From Streptomyces sp. SID8374 (GTDB lineage: Bacteria; Actinomycetota; Actinomycetes; Streptomycetales; Streptomycetaceae): a DNA stretch of 64,000 bases. Under the pieces are notes generated by a model. It did not search any database. It saw nothing but the letters and a program-made list of their open reading frames with translations, and was not told the DNA's origin. How positions within the stretch are numbered: position 1 is the first letter of the stretch; the number at the start of each line of letters is the position of its first letter. Where the stretch lies: NCBI RefSeq assembly GCF_009865135.1, contig NZ_WWGH01000002.1, positions 62,001 through 126,000 of the forward strand, read 5' to 3'. Shown in pieces: positions 32,841 through 41,627 of the stretch. The position numbers and the translations under genes were made by a program.

Positions 32841-33500
32841 TCAGGAGGCGGTGCCCGCCAGCGCGGCGGCGAAGCCGTTCTGCCAGAGCTGGTTCACCCG
32901 CGCCCGCTCGTTGGCGTCCGGCTGGGCGTTGGTGCAGGACGGGCCGGGGCCGCCGCCGGACATCAGCTGGCTGCACGGACCGGAGTAGGTGTCCGGCAGG
33001 CCGAGCACGTGCCCGGTCTCGTGCGTGGTGACGCGGGTCGAGTTGTACTGCTGGTTCTGCCGGTAGTCCAGGAAGATGAAGCCCCGGCCGTGGCCGTTGG
33101 TCGAGGCGTACGAGCCGCGCGGGTCGTTGCCCTCGCGGTAGGTGAAGTCGGCGTTGGAGCCTTCCTGGAGCCGTACGTTGGTGACCGAGCTGTTCCAGAT
33201 CCGGGTGCTGTTGGCTATCTGGGTGCGGAAGCTCGGGGCGGAGGCCGTGCTGTAGGTGACGGTGACGGCCTGGGTGCCCAGGGGATTCGCCGCACGCTTC
33301 TCGGCGACGGACTTCATGACCGCGTCGAAGAAGGCCCGGTTGGCGGCGGCGTTCTCGCCGGACCCGTTGTACGCGGCGATGGTGGCGGGGGTGGAGACGG
33401 CAGGTGCAGGAGCGGCGGAGACCGCGGGAGCCGTGCCGAGCGCGGCGACGAGGCCGAGACCGGCGATGGCGGAGGCGATGGCGGTCCTGAGGTGTCTCAT
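32841..33500 (-). CDS. snpA: Secreted snapalysin-type metalloprotease (M7)
   Basis: A 219-residue small neutral protease. A Sec signal peptide (about residues 1-29, ending VSAAPAP) is followed by a propeptide and then the catalytic domain with the zinc site HETGHVLGLPD (HExxHxxGxxD), unique to snapalysins. Two cysteines pair near the C-terminus (GPCSQLM, PSCTNAQ). It is exported and degrades milk-type proteins in assays of related enzymes. The divergent LysR gene (33786) is its expected activator. Confidence 0.93.
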   Translation of the reverse strand: MRHLRTAIASAIAGLGLVAALGTAPAVSAAPAPAVSTPATIAAYNGSGENAAANRAFFDAVMKSVAEKRAANPLGTQAVTVTYSTASAPSFRTQIANSTRIWNSSVTNVRLQEGSNADFTYREGNDPRGSYASTNGHGRGFIFLDYRQNQQYNSTRVTTHETGHVLGLPDTYSGPCSQLMSGGGPGPSCTNAQPDANERARVNQLWQNGFAAALAGTAS

Positions 33501-33785
33501 GGGGGATTTCTCCTACTGTCCGGTGAACCCGCGCCGTGGGGGTTGTCCGCTGAACGGACGGGGCGCGGGGCGGTACGGGGAGAGTGTGGGGGAGCGGACG
33601 GCCGCCGGGGATGATGCCAACCGGCGATAGCACGGCCCTATCCCCGCGCCAGGCACCAGCCCGGCCGAGGGACGGCACCCTCTCATCGCCGTATGAAGCG
33701 CTGCCCAACACCCCCTGAATTAACGTCCTTTGGTGGGGTTGAGTCCGCTGGTGCAGCGGGCACGACCGGTCGTAGTCTCCGATCC

Positions 33786-34739
33786 ATGGAGCTTGAGGTG
33801 AGGCACCTCAGGGCGCTGTGCGCCATCGCCGACGCGGGCAGTCTGCACCAGGCCGCCCGCCGTCTCGGCGTGAGCCAGCCCTCCCTGACCACCCAGCTGC
33901 GGCGGATCGAGAACTCGCTGGGCGCCGAGCTGTTCCGCCGCGAACGCACCGGCTGCCGCCCGACGCCCCTGGGCCGCGCCGTCCTGAGCCGGGCCCGGCC
34001 GCTGGTCGACGGGATGAGCGCCCTGGTCAGCCACGCCTTGGCGGAGGCCGACGCCACCCGGTCCCGGGGGCCCCGGCTGCGGATCGGCTCCACCGCGAGC
34101 CGGGTCGTGGGCAGTTGGCTGCGCAGGCTGCGGGTCGCCCTGCCCGGTACGGAGATCTCCCTGCGGGTCGACGTCTCGGCCCACGCCCTCCTGGGCTCGG
34201 TGGAGGCGGGCCGGCTGGACGTCGCCTTCGTGCACGAGGTGGAGGGGAGCCCGCTGACCCTCCCCGGCGGCCTGGTCCAGCGCGTACTGGTCGACCGGGA
34301 ACCGCAGTTCATCTCCCTGTCGCGGGACCACCCGGCCGCCCGCCGCCGGGTCGTGGAGCTCGGGGAGCTGGCCGGCGACCGGTGGATGGTCGATCCGACG
34401 GTGGACGGCGAGTGGGACGGGGTGCGCCGCGTGCTGGGCGCCGCCGGGATCGACCCGCCGGTCCTGCACGGGGACTACCTCACCGCCGCCTCCCTCGTCG
34501 TGCTCGGCGAGGCCGTCGCACCCTGCCAGCCCACCTCGGGGCCGCGCGACGACATGGCGATCCGCCCGCTCCGCGACGACCCGCTGGCCGTCCGGCTGCT
34601 CCTGGTCTCCCGGCCGGAGACGGACACGTCGGTGGCGTACGCGGAGCTGGAGGCGGCCTACCGGGAGGCGGCCCGGCGCTCCAGCGGCTACTACGAGTGG
34701 CTGCTGCGCCACCGCAGCCCGCTGGCCCGCACGCCGTGA
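33786..34739 (+). CDS. LysR-family activator SnpR
   Basis: A 317-residue LysR regulator. The HTH is VRHLRALCAIADAGSLHQAA through SQPSLTTQLRRIENSLGAEL, and the substrate-binding domain begins GPRLRIGSTASRVV. It is divergent from snpA across 285 bp; in S. lividans the linked LysR gene activates snpA. Three Asp-Pro-type features are unremarkable. The intergenic region contains C/G-rich T-N11-A-like spacers, but I cannot pick one operator with confidence. Confidence 0.9.
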   Translation: MELEVRHLRALCAIADAGSLHQAARRLGVSQPSLTTQLRRIENSLGAELFRRERTGCRPTPLGRAVLSRARPLVDGMSALVSHALAEADATRSRGPRLRIGSTASRVVGSWLRRLRVALPGTEISLRVDVSAHALLGSVEAGRLDVAFVHEVEGSPLTLPGGLVQRVLVDREPQFISLSRDHPAARRRVVELGELAGDRWMVDPTVDGEWDGVRRVLGAAGIDPPVLHGDYLTAASLVVLGEAVAPCQPTSGPRDDMAIRPLRDDPLAVRLLLVSRPETDTSVAYAELEAAYREAARRSSGYYEWLLRHRSPLARTP

Positions 34740-34863
34740 GGCCTTGAGGCCGTGAGGTTTTGAAACCTGGGCCTTCGAGCCTCCGGGCCTCGGGGAGAGT
34801 TCCCCGTTCTGCTGTCAGCGTGCGGGTGTTCCCCAGGGCGGCCCGGGCGGGCAGGCTCGGTCC

Positions 34864-35871
34864 ATGAAGCTACTGATGCTGGGCGGTACGGAGTTCGTCG
34901 GACGGGCCGTCACCGAGGCCGCCCTGGCGCGGGACTGGCAGGTCACCGTCTTCCACCGCGGCCGCCACGCGCCGCCGCCGGGCGTGCGCGTGCTGACGGG
35001 CGACCGTACGGGAGGGGAGCGGGGCCTCGCGGCGCTGGCGGACCACACGGGCGACTGGGACCTGGTCGTCGACACCTGGAGCGGGGTGCCCACCGCCGTA
35101 CGGGACGCCGCCCGGCTCCTGGCGGACCGCGCGGGCCACTACACGTACGTCTCCAGCCGCTCGGTCTACGCCTACCCCGCGCCCGCCGGACTGGACGAGG
35201 ACGGACCGCTGGTGGCGGGCGCCTCGCCCGACGACGGCGGCGAGGCCGGGGACGTGCCGTACGACCGGGCCAAGCGAGGCGGTGAGCTGGCGGCCCTCGA
35301 CGCCTTCGGCGACCGGGCCCTGCTGGCCCGCGCGGGGCTGATCATCGGCCCCGGGGAGAACATCGGACGGCTGCCCTGGTGGCTCACGCGGATCGCCCGC
35401 GGCGGCCCGGTGATCGCCCCCGGCCCGCGTACCAATGAACTCCAGTACGTCGACGCGCGCGACCTCGCCGACTGGATCCTGGACGCCGGGGCGGCCGGGC
35501 TGCACGGCCCGTACAACACGGTCAGCCGCCCCGGCCACGCCACCATGGGGGAGTTGCTGGACGCCTGCGTCCGGGTCACGGGCTCCGGCGCCGAGCTGCG
35601 CTGGACGGACCCGGAGACCCTGCTGGCCGCCGGGGCCGAGCCCTGGAGCGGGCTGCCGATCTGGCTGCCGGAGGGGGAGCTGCACGACACGATGCACCGG
35701 GGCGGCCATGCCAAGGCCGAGGCGGCCGGGCTGCGCTGCCGGCCGGTCGGCGAGACCGTCGCCGACACCTGGAGCTGGCTGTGTGAGCGCGGCGGCACCG
35801 CGCCCCAGCGGCCGGACCGGCCGACGGTCGGCCTCGATCCCCGGCTGGAGGAGAAGCTGCTGGTGCTCTGA
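34864..35871 (+). CDS. NAD-dependent epimerase/dehydratase family protein
   Basis: A 335-residue atypical short-chain reductase. The Rossmann start MKLLMLGGTEFVGRAVTEAA keeps a GGTxFxG pattern, as in reductases acting on isoflavone- or nucleotide-sugar-like substrates. The catalytic area shows YVSSRSVYAYPAP and VPYDRAKRGGELAA (Tyr and Lys). It lacks a signal peptide. It is probably a single-gene unit. The substrate is unknown. Confidence 0.88.
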   Translation: MKLLMLGGTEFVGRAVTEAALARDWQVTVFHRGRHAPPPGVRVLTGDRTGGERGLAALADHTGDWDLVVDTWSGVPTAVRDAARLLADRAGHYTYVSSRSVYAYPAPAGLDEDGPLVAGASPDDGGEAGDVPYDRAKRGGELAALDAFGDRALLARAGLIIGPGENIGRLPWWLTRIARGGPVIAPGPRTNELQYVDARDLADWILDAGAAGLHGPYNTVSRPGHATMGELLDACVRVTGSGAELRWTDPETLLAAGAEPWSGLPIWLPEGELHDTMHRGGHAKAEAAGLRCRPVGETVADTWSWLCERGGTAPQRPDRPTVGLDPRLEEKLLVL

Positions 35872-35928
35872 ACCCTCCCGGCCCTTCCCACACTCCTATA
35901 GGCCTACGCATGCGGGCAAATCCGGCGT

Positions 35929-35943
35929 GTCATAACAAATGAC
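35929..35943. promoter_or_regulatory. Palindrome in the AT-rich leader of the sortase-substrate gene
   Basis: GTCAT-AACAA-ATGAC is an exact inverted repeat, 27 bp before the likely start at 35971, followed by GACTAGTATTAAAG that could hold a -10 element. The patch 35930-35965 is AT-rich in a GC-rich context. A regulatory role is a guess. Confidence 0.4.
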
Positions 35944-35970
35944 TAGTATTAAAGATGCATATTGCGCGGC

Positions 35971-37455
35971 ATGGAACAACAGGCGCGCAGGCGCGGCAAC
36001 GCAATCCGGGCAGCAGTGACAGTGGCCACGGCCGCGGCGATGGTGGGCATGCTGGCCCCGGCCGCCGCCGCCGACCCGTTGCCGGGCGGGCTCGGCCCCT
36101 GCCTCGGCAGCAGGTGCCCGTCCGTGTGGAACGACCCCAACAACGGCCCGGTCGTCGGATTCGACGAGAACATCAACATCTACGTCGGCGGGGACTACCT
36201 GGTGCGGGAGGCCGCCGCCGAGGCCGAGGGGAAGATCGTCACCCTCGGCCGGTTCGACATGGACAAGCGGCCCGAGGCCTCGCAGATCTACAACGTCGGT
36301 GTCGTGGGCGTCGGTTCGCGGGTTCCGCCGCCGGACGGCTCCGACTATCTGACGGTGGGCGGGGACATCCGCATCGCCGACGGCAAGCGCCTCCTGGCCG
36401 AGGAGGGCAGCCACTCGGGCCGGGTCGCCCACGCGGGCAGCCTCACCGGAACGGTCAACCCACTGACCGCCCCGCGCCCCGACCCGGAGGCCGCCGCCCC
36501 CTTCACCGGCCTGCGCCCGCAGCTCACCGAGGCCAGCCGGTGCTACGCGTACGACGGCGACGCACACCGTACGCCGACCGGCCGCTGGACCAGGGCCGGG
36601 GACACCTTCACCTTCACCGGGGACGGCACCTCGCCGATCCAGATCTTCGACGTGGACGCGAACCTCGTCTCCGAGAGCGGCGGGAACGCCGGGTTCACCT
36701 TCACCGGCATCCCCGCCGGGGCGACGGTCCTGGTCAACGTCTACGGCAGCGCCCGCACGGTCGCCACGTTCATGGGCTCCCTCCCCAACCCCGGGCTCCG
36801 CGAGCGCCTGCTGTGGAACTTCCCGGACGCGACGGACCTGACGCTGACCGGACCGGCCCAGTTCCAGGGCAGCGTGCTGGTCGGGCAGCCGGCGAGCACG
36901 ACGACCCTCGACATGAGCGGCACCAACGGCCGCTTCTACAGCGCGGGTTCGCTCACCCACACCTCGGGCCGCTCGGGCGGCCAGGAGATCCACGCGTACC
37001 CGTTCGACGGCGACCTCCCGACCTGCGCCCCGACGCCGACGCCGACCCCCACGCCAACGCCCACACCGACCCCCACGCCGACGCCGACCCACACGAAGCC
37101 GACGCCGACTCCCACACACACGAAGCCGACGCCGAGCCCCACACACACGAAGCCGACGCCCACGCCCACGGAGCCGACTCCCACGCCGACCCCCACGGAC
37201 CCGACCCCGGGTCCGTCGCCCACCGACCCGACCCCGGATCCCACGGAGCCCACGCCGGGCCCCACCGACCCCACGCCGGATCCGACCGACACACCGACGT
37301 GGCAGCCGTCGCCCTCGCCGTCCCACCCGGGTGAACTGCCCGACACCGGATCGCGCGGCGGCGAATGGATCATCGGCTCCCTCGCGGCAGCGCTGGTGGC
37401 CGCCGGTGGAACGGTCCTCTTCGCCACCCGCAGGGCGCGCCGCCGCACCTACTAG
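35971..37455 (+). CDS. Secreted choice-of-anchor-A-type cell-wall protein with sortase signal
   Basis: A 494-residue surface protein. A signal peptide ends at AAAADPLPG (about residue 31). A folded domain (about 35-345) of the choice-of-anchor A type starts VVGFDENINIYVGGDYL and contains FTFTGIPAGATVLVNV and MSGTNGRFYSAGSLTH. Then come about 95 residues of Thr/Pro repeats (PTPTPTPTPT, with HTKPTP units), a sortase motif LPDTG (456-460), a membrane helix and a basic tail RRARRRTY. The motif LPDTG differs from the LAxTG preferred by class E sortases. The start ATG 35971 lacks a clear ribosome site. Confidence 0.88.
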   Translation: MEQQARRRGNAIRAAVTVATAAAMVGMLAPAAAADPLPGGLGPCLGSRCPSVWNDPNNGPVVGFDENINIYVGGDYLVREAAAEAEGKIVTLGRFDMDKRPEASQIYNVGVVGVGSRVPPPDGSDYLTVGGDIRIADGKRLLAEEGSHSGRVAHAGSLTGTVNPLTAPRPDPEAAAPFTGLRPQLTEASRCYAYDGDAHRTPTGRWTRAGDTFTFTGDGTSPIQIFDVDANLVSESGGNAGFTFTGIPAGATVLVNVYGSARTVATFMGSLPNPGLRERLLWNFPDATDLTLTGPAQFQGSVLVGQPASTTTLDMSGTNGRFYSAGSLTHTSGRSGGQEIHAYPFDGDLPTCAPTPTPTPTPTPTPTPTPTPTHTKPTPTPTHTKPTPSPTHTKPTPTPTEPTPTPTPTDPTPGPSPTDPTPDPTEPTPGPTDPTPDPTDTPTWQPSPSPSHPGELPDTGSRGGEWIIGSLAAALVAAGGTVLFATRRARRRTY

Positions 37456-37477
37456 CAGCGCCCGCTAGCGTGGTTCG

Positions 37478-37855
37478 ATGACCGAACCACTGCTGCACCT
37501 CGCCGAAGCACCCCTCTGGGAGGCGGCCCGCGGGACCGGGACGTACGAGATGTCCACCCGCGGCCGCACCCTCCAGGAGGAGGGCTTCATCCACCTCTCC
37601 CTGCCCCGCCAACTCCCGGGCGTGGCAAGGATGCTGTACGGGGACGGAGGCGGGTCCGGGGACGACGGCCACGACCTGGTGGTCCTGGTCGTCGACCCCG
37701 CCCGCCTCACCGCCCCCGTGCGGTACGAGGCGATGAAGCCTGGCGGCGAGGAGTTCCCGCACCTGTACGGACCGCTCCCGGTGGAGGCGGTCGTGGAGGC
37801 GCGGCGCTACGAGGACTGGCACCAGGCACGACGAGAGGAAGACGAACCCCAGTGA
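37478..37855 (+). CDS. DUF952 family protein
   Basis: A 125-residue DUF952 protein. The domain is shown by WEAARGTGTYEMSTRGRTL, EEGFIHLSLPRQLPGVARML and a C-terminal FPHLYGPLPVEAVVE. It has no signal peptide and probably acts in the cytosol; the family has no proven activity. Its TGA overlaps the start of the next gene (GTGA), so they are coupled. Confidence 0.85.
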   Translation: MTEPLLHLAEAPLWEAARGTGTYEMSTRGRTLQEEGFIHLSLPRQLPGVARMLYGDGGGSGDDGHDLVVLVVDPARLTAPVRYEAMKPGGEEFPHLYGPLPVEAVVEARRYEDWHQARREEDEPQ

Positions 37856-38733
37856 ACGGCCCCCTCACCGCGGTGACCGGAGCGAGCGGAGGCGTCGGCG
37901 GCCGGGTCGCCGAGCGGCTCGCCCGCACCGGAGTCCCCGTACGCCTCCTCGGCCGCGACCCGGCCCGCCTCCCCGATCTGCCCGGCGCCGACCGTGCGCC
38001 CGCCTCCTCCTACGGCGACGGGGAGGCGATGCGCCGGGCCCTGGACGGGGCGCACACCCTGTTCCTGGTCTCCGCGCACGAGAGCCCGGACCGGGTGCGC
38101 GAGCACATCACGGCGGTCGACGCGGCCGTGGCGGTGGGCGTGGAGCGGATCGTGTACGTGTCCTTCCAGGGCGCCGCGCCCGACGCCACGTTCACCTTCG
38201 CCCGCGACCACTGGCACACCGAGGCCCACATCCGCACGGCCGACGTGCGCCACACGTTCCTGCGGGACAACTGGTACCAGGCGGGGCTGCCCGCGATGAC
38301 CGGCGCGGACGGGGTGCTGCGCGGGCCGGGCGGGGAGGGCCGGGTCGCCGCCGTCGCCCACGAGGACATCGCGGACGCCGCGGCCGCCGTCCTGCTGGAC
38401 GAGTCCACCGCCCACGACGGCCGGGCCTACGACCTGACCGGCCCCGAGGCGTTCACCCTCGCCGAGGCCGCCGAGGAGCTGAGCCGGGCCACCGGACGCT
38501 CCATCCGCTACGTCCCCGAGACCGTCGAGGAGGCCTACGCGTCCCGGGTCGGATACGGGGCCGCCGAGTGGGAGGTGGCCGGCTGGGTCACCTCGTACGA
38601 GGCGATCGCGGCCGGCGAACTGGCCGCCGTCTCCGACGCGGTCCCCACCCTCACCGGCCACCCCGCCCAGAGCTTCGCGGAATTCCTCGCGGAGCACCCG
38701 GAGAGCTACCGGCATCTGCTGCCCGGAGCCTGA
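37852..38733 (+). CDS. NmrA-like NAD(P)-binding oxidoreductase
   Basis: A 293-residue protein with the dinucleotide motif VTGASGGVGGRVAERLART and the downstream VYVSFQGAAPDATF, ARDHWHTEAHIR, DNWYQAGLP pattern of NmrA/quinone-reductase-2-like proteins, which sense or use NAD(P). The GTG start at 37852 overlaps the DUF952 stop. The substrate is unknown. Confidence 0.87.
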   Translation: MNGPLTAVTGASGGVGGRVAERLARTGVPVRLLGRDPARLPDLPGADRAPASSYGDGEAMRRALDGAHTLFLVSAHESPDRVREHITAVDAAVAVGVERIVYVSFQGAAPDATFTFARDHWHTEAHIRTADVRHTFLRDNWYQAGLPAMTGADGVLRGPGGEGRVAAVAHEDIADAAAAVLLDESTAHDGRAYDLTGPEAFTLAEAAEELSRATGRSIRYVPETVEEAYASRVGYGAAEWEVAGWVTSYEAIAAGELAAVSDAVPTLTGHPAQSFAEFLAEHPESYRHLLPGA

Positions 38734-38754
38734 CCGGGCTGCTCGGGGCCCGGC

Positions 38755-39015
38755 TCACCGCCACGGGACAGGGCGCCACGGACTGCCCTCGCTCTCCGTC
38801 AGCAGACGGTGGGCGAGGGCGTCCTGTTCGTAGAACGGCCCGTACTCCTCCTCGTCGAACCGCAGCACCCGCCCCCAGCGCGTACCCCGCCGAGAAGTCC
38901 TCCCACGACCGGTGGGAGGACTGGCTCAGCGCCCCGGCATGGACGATCGCCTGCTCGGCGTCGGCCGGGGCGCAGTAGCGGCCTGGGCGGTCGCACCGGT
39001 GCGGTCCCGCGCAAA
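38755..39015 (-). pseudogene. DUF1266 C-terminal fragment with a frameshift
   Basis: The minus strand reads HAGALSQSSHRSWEDFSAG-YALG, close to the C-terminal SWEEFGxGYLLGR signature of DUF1266 proteins. The frame is broken at the C-run 38872-38876: removing one base restores GRVLRFDEEEYGPFYEQDA and runs to the stop at 38755-38757. No start codon and no N-terminal half are visible before the sodN terminator. It looks like a decayed remnant; a sequencing error in the homopolymer would explain the frameshift but not the missing front part. Confidence 0.5.
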
Positions 39016-39018
39016 AGA

Positions 39019-39072
39019 CCGCACCCGACCCGCTGTGGACGCCGATATCGGCGGCCTGCGGACCGGGTGCGG
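39019..39072 (-). terminator. Branched hairpin after sodN
   Basis: CCGCACCCG (39019-39027) pairs with CGGGTGCGG (39064-39072), and the loop contains a second palindrome CGCCGATATCGGCG. It lies 52-105 bp after the sodN stop on the minus strand. A cruciform-like terminator or processing site is inferred. Confidence 0.5.
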
Positions 39073-39123
39073 AAGGCTGGGCGGAGCGGCCCGCGAAAGT
39101 GCGGACCGTACCGCCCGGCACGA

Positions 39124-39519
39124 TCAAGCCTTCTTGGTCTCCCAGAAGATCTTGTCGACCTCGGCGATCAGGTCCAGGGCCTTCTGGCCCGTCGCCGGGT
39201 CGTTCGAGCCCTTGGCCGCGGAGAGCGCCTTCAGGGTGTCGTTGATCAGCTGGTGCAGCTCCGGGTACTTCTCGAAGTGCGGGGGCTTGAAGTAGTCGCT
39301 CCAGAGCACCGAGACGTGGTGCTTCGCGAGCTCGGCGCGCTGTTCCTTGATCAGGATCGCGCGGGTGCGGAAGTCCGCGTCCTCGTTGGCCTGGTACTTC
39401 TCCTGGACGGCCTTGACCGACTCGGCCTCGATACGGGCCTGGGCCGGGTCGTAGACGCCGCAGGGCAGGTCGCAGTGGGCGCTGACCTTCACCTTGGGGG
39501 CAAACAGGCGGGAAAGCAT
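39124..39519 (-). CDS. sodN: Nickel superoxide dismutase
   Basis: A 131-residue precursor. The nickel hook HCDLPCGVYD follows a 14-residue propeptide (MLSRLFAPKVKVSA); removal exposes His1, and Cys2 and Cys6 bind nickel. The rest is the four-helix bundle of NiSOD. It removes superoxide in the cytosol and supernatant. The divergent sodX gene next to it is expected to encode the protease that cuts the propeptide. In S. coelicolor sodN is transcribed when nickel is available. Confidence 0.95.
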   Translation of the reverse strand: MLSRLFAPKVKVSAHCDLPCGVYDPAQARIEAESVKAVQEKYQANEDADFRTRAILIKEQRAELAKHHVSVLWSDYFKPPHFEKYPELHQLINDTLKALSAAKGSNDPATGQKALDLIAEVDKIFWETKKA

Positions 39520-39640
39520 GGAGCTGTCCTCCTCGTGATCGTCTTCTCAGGTGGGACATTACTCCGTGGAGCGCCGCTTTCCGTGGCTGCCCCTGGGGCT
39601 TAGGTCAAAAGTCCGGGGTGGGATTCGGGCCGTCGGCCGA

Positions 39641-40159
39641 ATGTACGGAGCGGAACGCGGTACGCGGGACGGTGTGCCGGAGGAGGACCGGGAGGTGGCC
39701 GAGGTGCCGGAGCGGGGACGGGTGTCCGGAGGCGGGCGGGCCGGGCGGCGGCCGTTGCGGGTGGTGGAGGTGACGGGGCCTTCGATGGTGCCCACGCTCT
39801 ACCACGGGGATCTGCTGCTGGTGCAGTACGGGGCGCCCGTGCGCCCCGGTGACGTGGTGATCCTGCGTCACCCCTTCCAGCAGGACCTGCTGGTGGTGAA
39901 GCGGGCGGTCGAACGGCGGCCCGGCGGCTGGTGGGTGCGGGGGGACAACACGTTCGCGGGCGGCGACAGCACGGATTACGGGGTGGTCCCCGAGGAGCTC
40001 GTACTGGCCCGGGTGCGGGCCCGCTACCGGCCGCTGCCGAAGGGGCCCAGGGGGCCGAAGGGCAGCGGAAGTCAGCTGTCGGTGACCGCGGTGCTCGGCT
40101 GGGCGGTCTCGGCGCTGAGGCCGGTCCGGTCCGCCTCCGCCCGTTTGCGGGCCCGGTAG
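39641..40159 (+). CDS. sodX: Ni-SOD maturation peptidase SodX (signal-peptidase-like)
   Basis: A 172-residue S26-type Ser/Lys peptidase. The catalytic Ser is in VTGPSMVPTLYHGDLLLV and the Lys in QQDLLVVKRAVER; WVRGDNTFAGGDSTDYGVV is the third conserved box. It lacks the N-terminal membrane anchor of secretory signal peptidases, which fits cytosolic SodN processing. ATG 39641 was chosen; the in-frame start at 39551 would fall almost on the sodN promoter. The last 88 bp overlap the convergent CGNR gene. Confidence 0.88.
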   Translation: MYGAERGTRDGVPEEDREVAEVPERGRVSGGGRAGRRPLRVVEVTGPSMVPTLYHGDLLLVQYGAPVRPGDVVILRHPFQQDLLVVKRAVERRPGGWWVRGDNTFAGGDSTDYGVVPEELVLARVRARYRPLPKGPRGPKGSGSQLSVTAVLGWAVSALRPVRSASARLRAR

Positions 40160-40692
40160 GCGGCCACGTTGGCGCGGGTGGCGCAGCGGTCCGAGCAGTA
40201 GCGCCTCGACCGGTTGGTCGAGGTGTCCAGGTAGGCGTTGCGGCACGGGGCCGCCTCGCAGAGGCCGAGCCGGTCCACGCCGTGCGAGGTCAGGTGGAAG
40301 GCGAGGCCCATCGCCGCGATGGCCGCGTACCCGGCGGTCGCGTTGGACGGGTGGTCGGCCAGGTGCATGTGCCAGTCCGGCCTGCCGTCCTCGTCCCGGG
40401 TGTCGTGGCCGGAGATCTGCGGGCTCACCGGGAACTCCAGCAGCAGCGAGTTGAGCAGGTCCACCGCGAGCGTCTCGTCGCCGCTGTCGGCCGCCTCGAA
40501 GACCGCGCGCAGCCGGCCCCGTACGGAACGGAAGCGGGTCACGTCCGCGTCCGTCGTCCGCCGTGCCGCCTGCTGATTGGCGCCGAACAGCTCCCGGACC
40601 GCCTCGACCGAGGTGAGGACGTCCTTGTTGCGGGCCGGCTCCTCGGTGTTGACCAGGCGCACGGCGTAGTCCGAGTAATAGGCCAGTTCCAC
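40072..40692 (-). CDS. CGNR zinc-finger regulator
   Basis: A 206-residue protein of the CGNR family (formerly DUF1470 plus zinc finger). The N-terminal domain includes YSDYAVRLVNTEEP; the C-terminal finger is LCEAAPCRNAYLD followed by RRYCSDRCATRANVAAYRAR with four Cys, thought to bind DNA. Its 3' end overlaps sodX by 88 bp in antiparallel orientation. The target genes are unknown. Confidence 0.88.
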   Translation of the reverse strand: MELAYYSDYAVRLVNTEEPARNKDVLTSVEAVRELFGANQQAARRTTDADVTRFRSVRGRLRAVFEAADSGDETLAVDLLNSLLLEFPVSPQISGHDTRDEDGRPDWHMHLADHPSNATAGYAAIAAMGLAFHLTSHGVDRLGLCEAAPCRNAYLDTSTNRSRRYCSDRCATRANVAAYRARKRAEADRTGLSAETAQPSTAVTDS

Positions 40693-40779
40693 TTGTAGTC
40701 CTTACCGGGTCGGTCTAGGGTCGGAGTGTCGGCCAGTGTAATGGGTGGCCGTCATTCATGAGGCTTACTGGAGGTTGGC

Positions 40780-41541
40780 GTGACGGAGACGGGGACGAAC
40801 ACCGACTGGCAGTCCTGGCAGGAGAGCTGGGACCGCCAGCAGGAGTGGTACATGCCCGACCGCGAGGAGCGGTTCCGGGTGATGCTGGACATGGTCGAGG
40901 CGGTCGTCGGCCCCGCGCCCCGGGTCCTGGACCTCGCGTGCGGTACGGGAAGTATTACGGACCGGCTCCTCAAGCGGTTCCCGGACGCCACGAGCACCGG
41001 CGTCGACCTCGACCCGGCTCTCCTGGCCATAGCCCGCGGCACCTTCGAGGGGGACGACCGGGCCACCTTCGTCACGGCCGACCTCAAGGACCCGGACTGG
41101 ACGGCCCGGCTGCCCCACACCTCGTACGACGCCGTCCTCAGCGCCACCGCCCTGCACTGGTTCCACAGCGAGCCGCTGGCCGTGCTGTACGGGCAGCTCG
41201 GCGGGCTCGTCCGGGACGGCGGCCTCTTCATGAACGCCGACCGCACCATCGACCCGGACACCCCGCGCATCAACGCCGCCGAACGCGCCCACCGGCACGC
41301 CGCCATGGACCGCGCCAAGGCCGCGGGCGCCCTGGACTGGGCCGAGTGGTGGGCCGTCGCCGCCAAGGCCCCGGTCCTCGCCGGACCCACCGCCGAACGG
41401 TTCGCGATCTACGGTGAGCACGCGGACGGCGACATGCCCTCCGCCGCCTGGCACGCCCGCACCCTGCTCGCCTCAGGCTTCGGCGAGGCCCGCACGGTCT
41501 GGGCGTCGCCTTCGGACAGCTTGATCCTCGCCGTGAAGTAG
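40780..41541 (+). CDS. Class I SAM-dependent methyltransferase
   Basis: A 253-residue methyltransferase. The SAM loop is VLDLACGTGSITDRLL, followed by GVDLDPALLAIARG and the post-motif SYDAVLSATALHWF, which resembles trans-aconitate/ubiquinone-type enzymes. Start is GTG 40780 with TGGAGG upstream. It is a single gene ended by a strong terminator. The acceptor is unknown. Confidence 0.87.
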   Translation: MTETGTNTDWQSWQESWDRQQEWYMPDREERFRVMLDMVEAVVGPAPRVLDLACGTGSITDRLLKRFPDATSTGVDLDPALLAIARGTFEGDDRATFVTADLKDPDWTARLPHTSYDAVLSATALHWFHSEPLAVLYGQLGGLVRDGGLFMNADRTIDPDTPRINAAERAHRHAAMDRAKAAGALDWAEWWAVAAKAPVLAGPTAERFAIYGEHADGDMPSAAWHARTLLASGFGEARTVWASPSDSLILAVK

Positions 41542-41555
41542 GCCGGAGAACGCGT

Positions 41556-41592
41556 GGGAGGGCGGTACGGGCCGCGCCCGTACCGCCCTCCC
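41556..41592. terminator. Bidirectional terminator
   Basis: A perfect 16-bp inverted repeat (41556-41571 and 41577-41592) with a 5-nt loop between the methyltransferase stop and the convergent amino-acid transporter operon. Confidence 0.9.
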
Positions 41593-41627
41593 GGGACCAC
41601 TGTCCACGTCACCTTCGACCCGGCTGT

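Noticed and set aside
37025..37320. Periodic CCGACGCCCACG DNA as a CRISPR-like or minisatellite array
   Set aside because: It codes for the Thr/Pro stalk of the surface protein in frame, and unit lengths are not constant.
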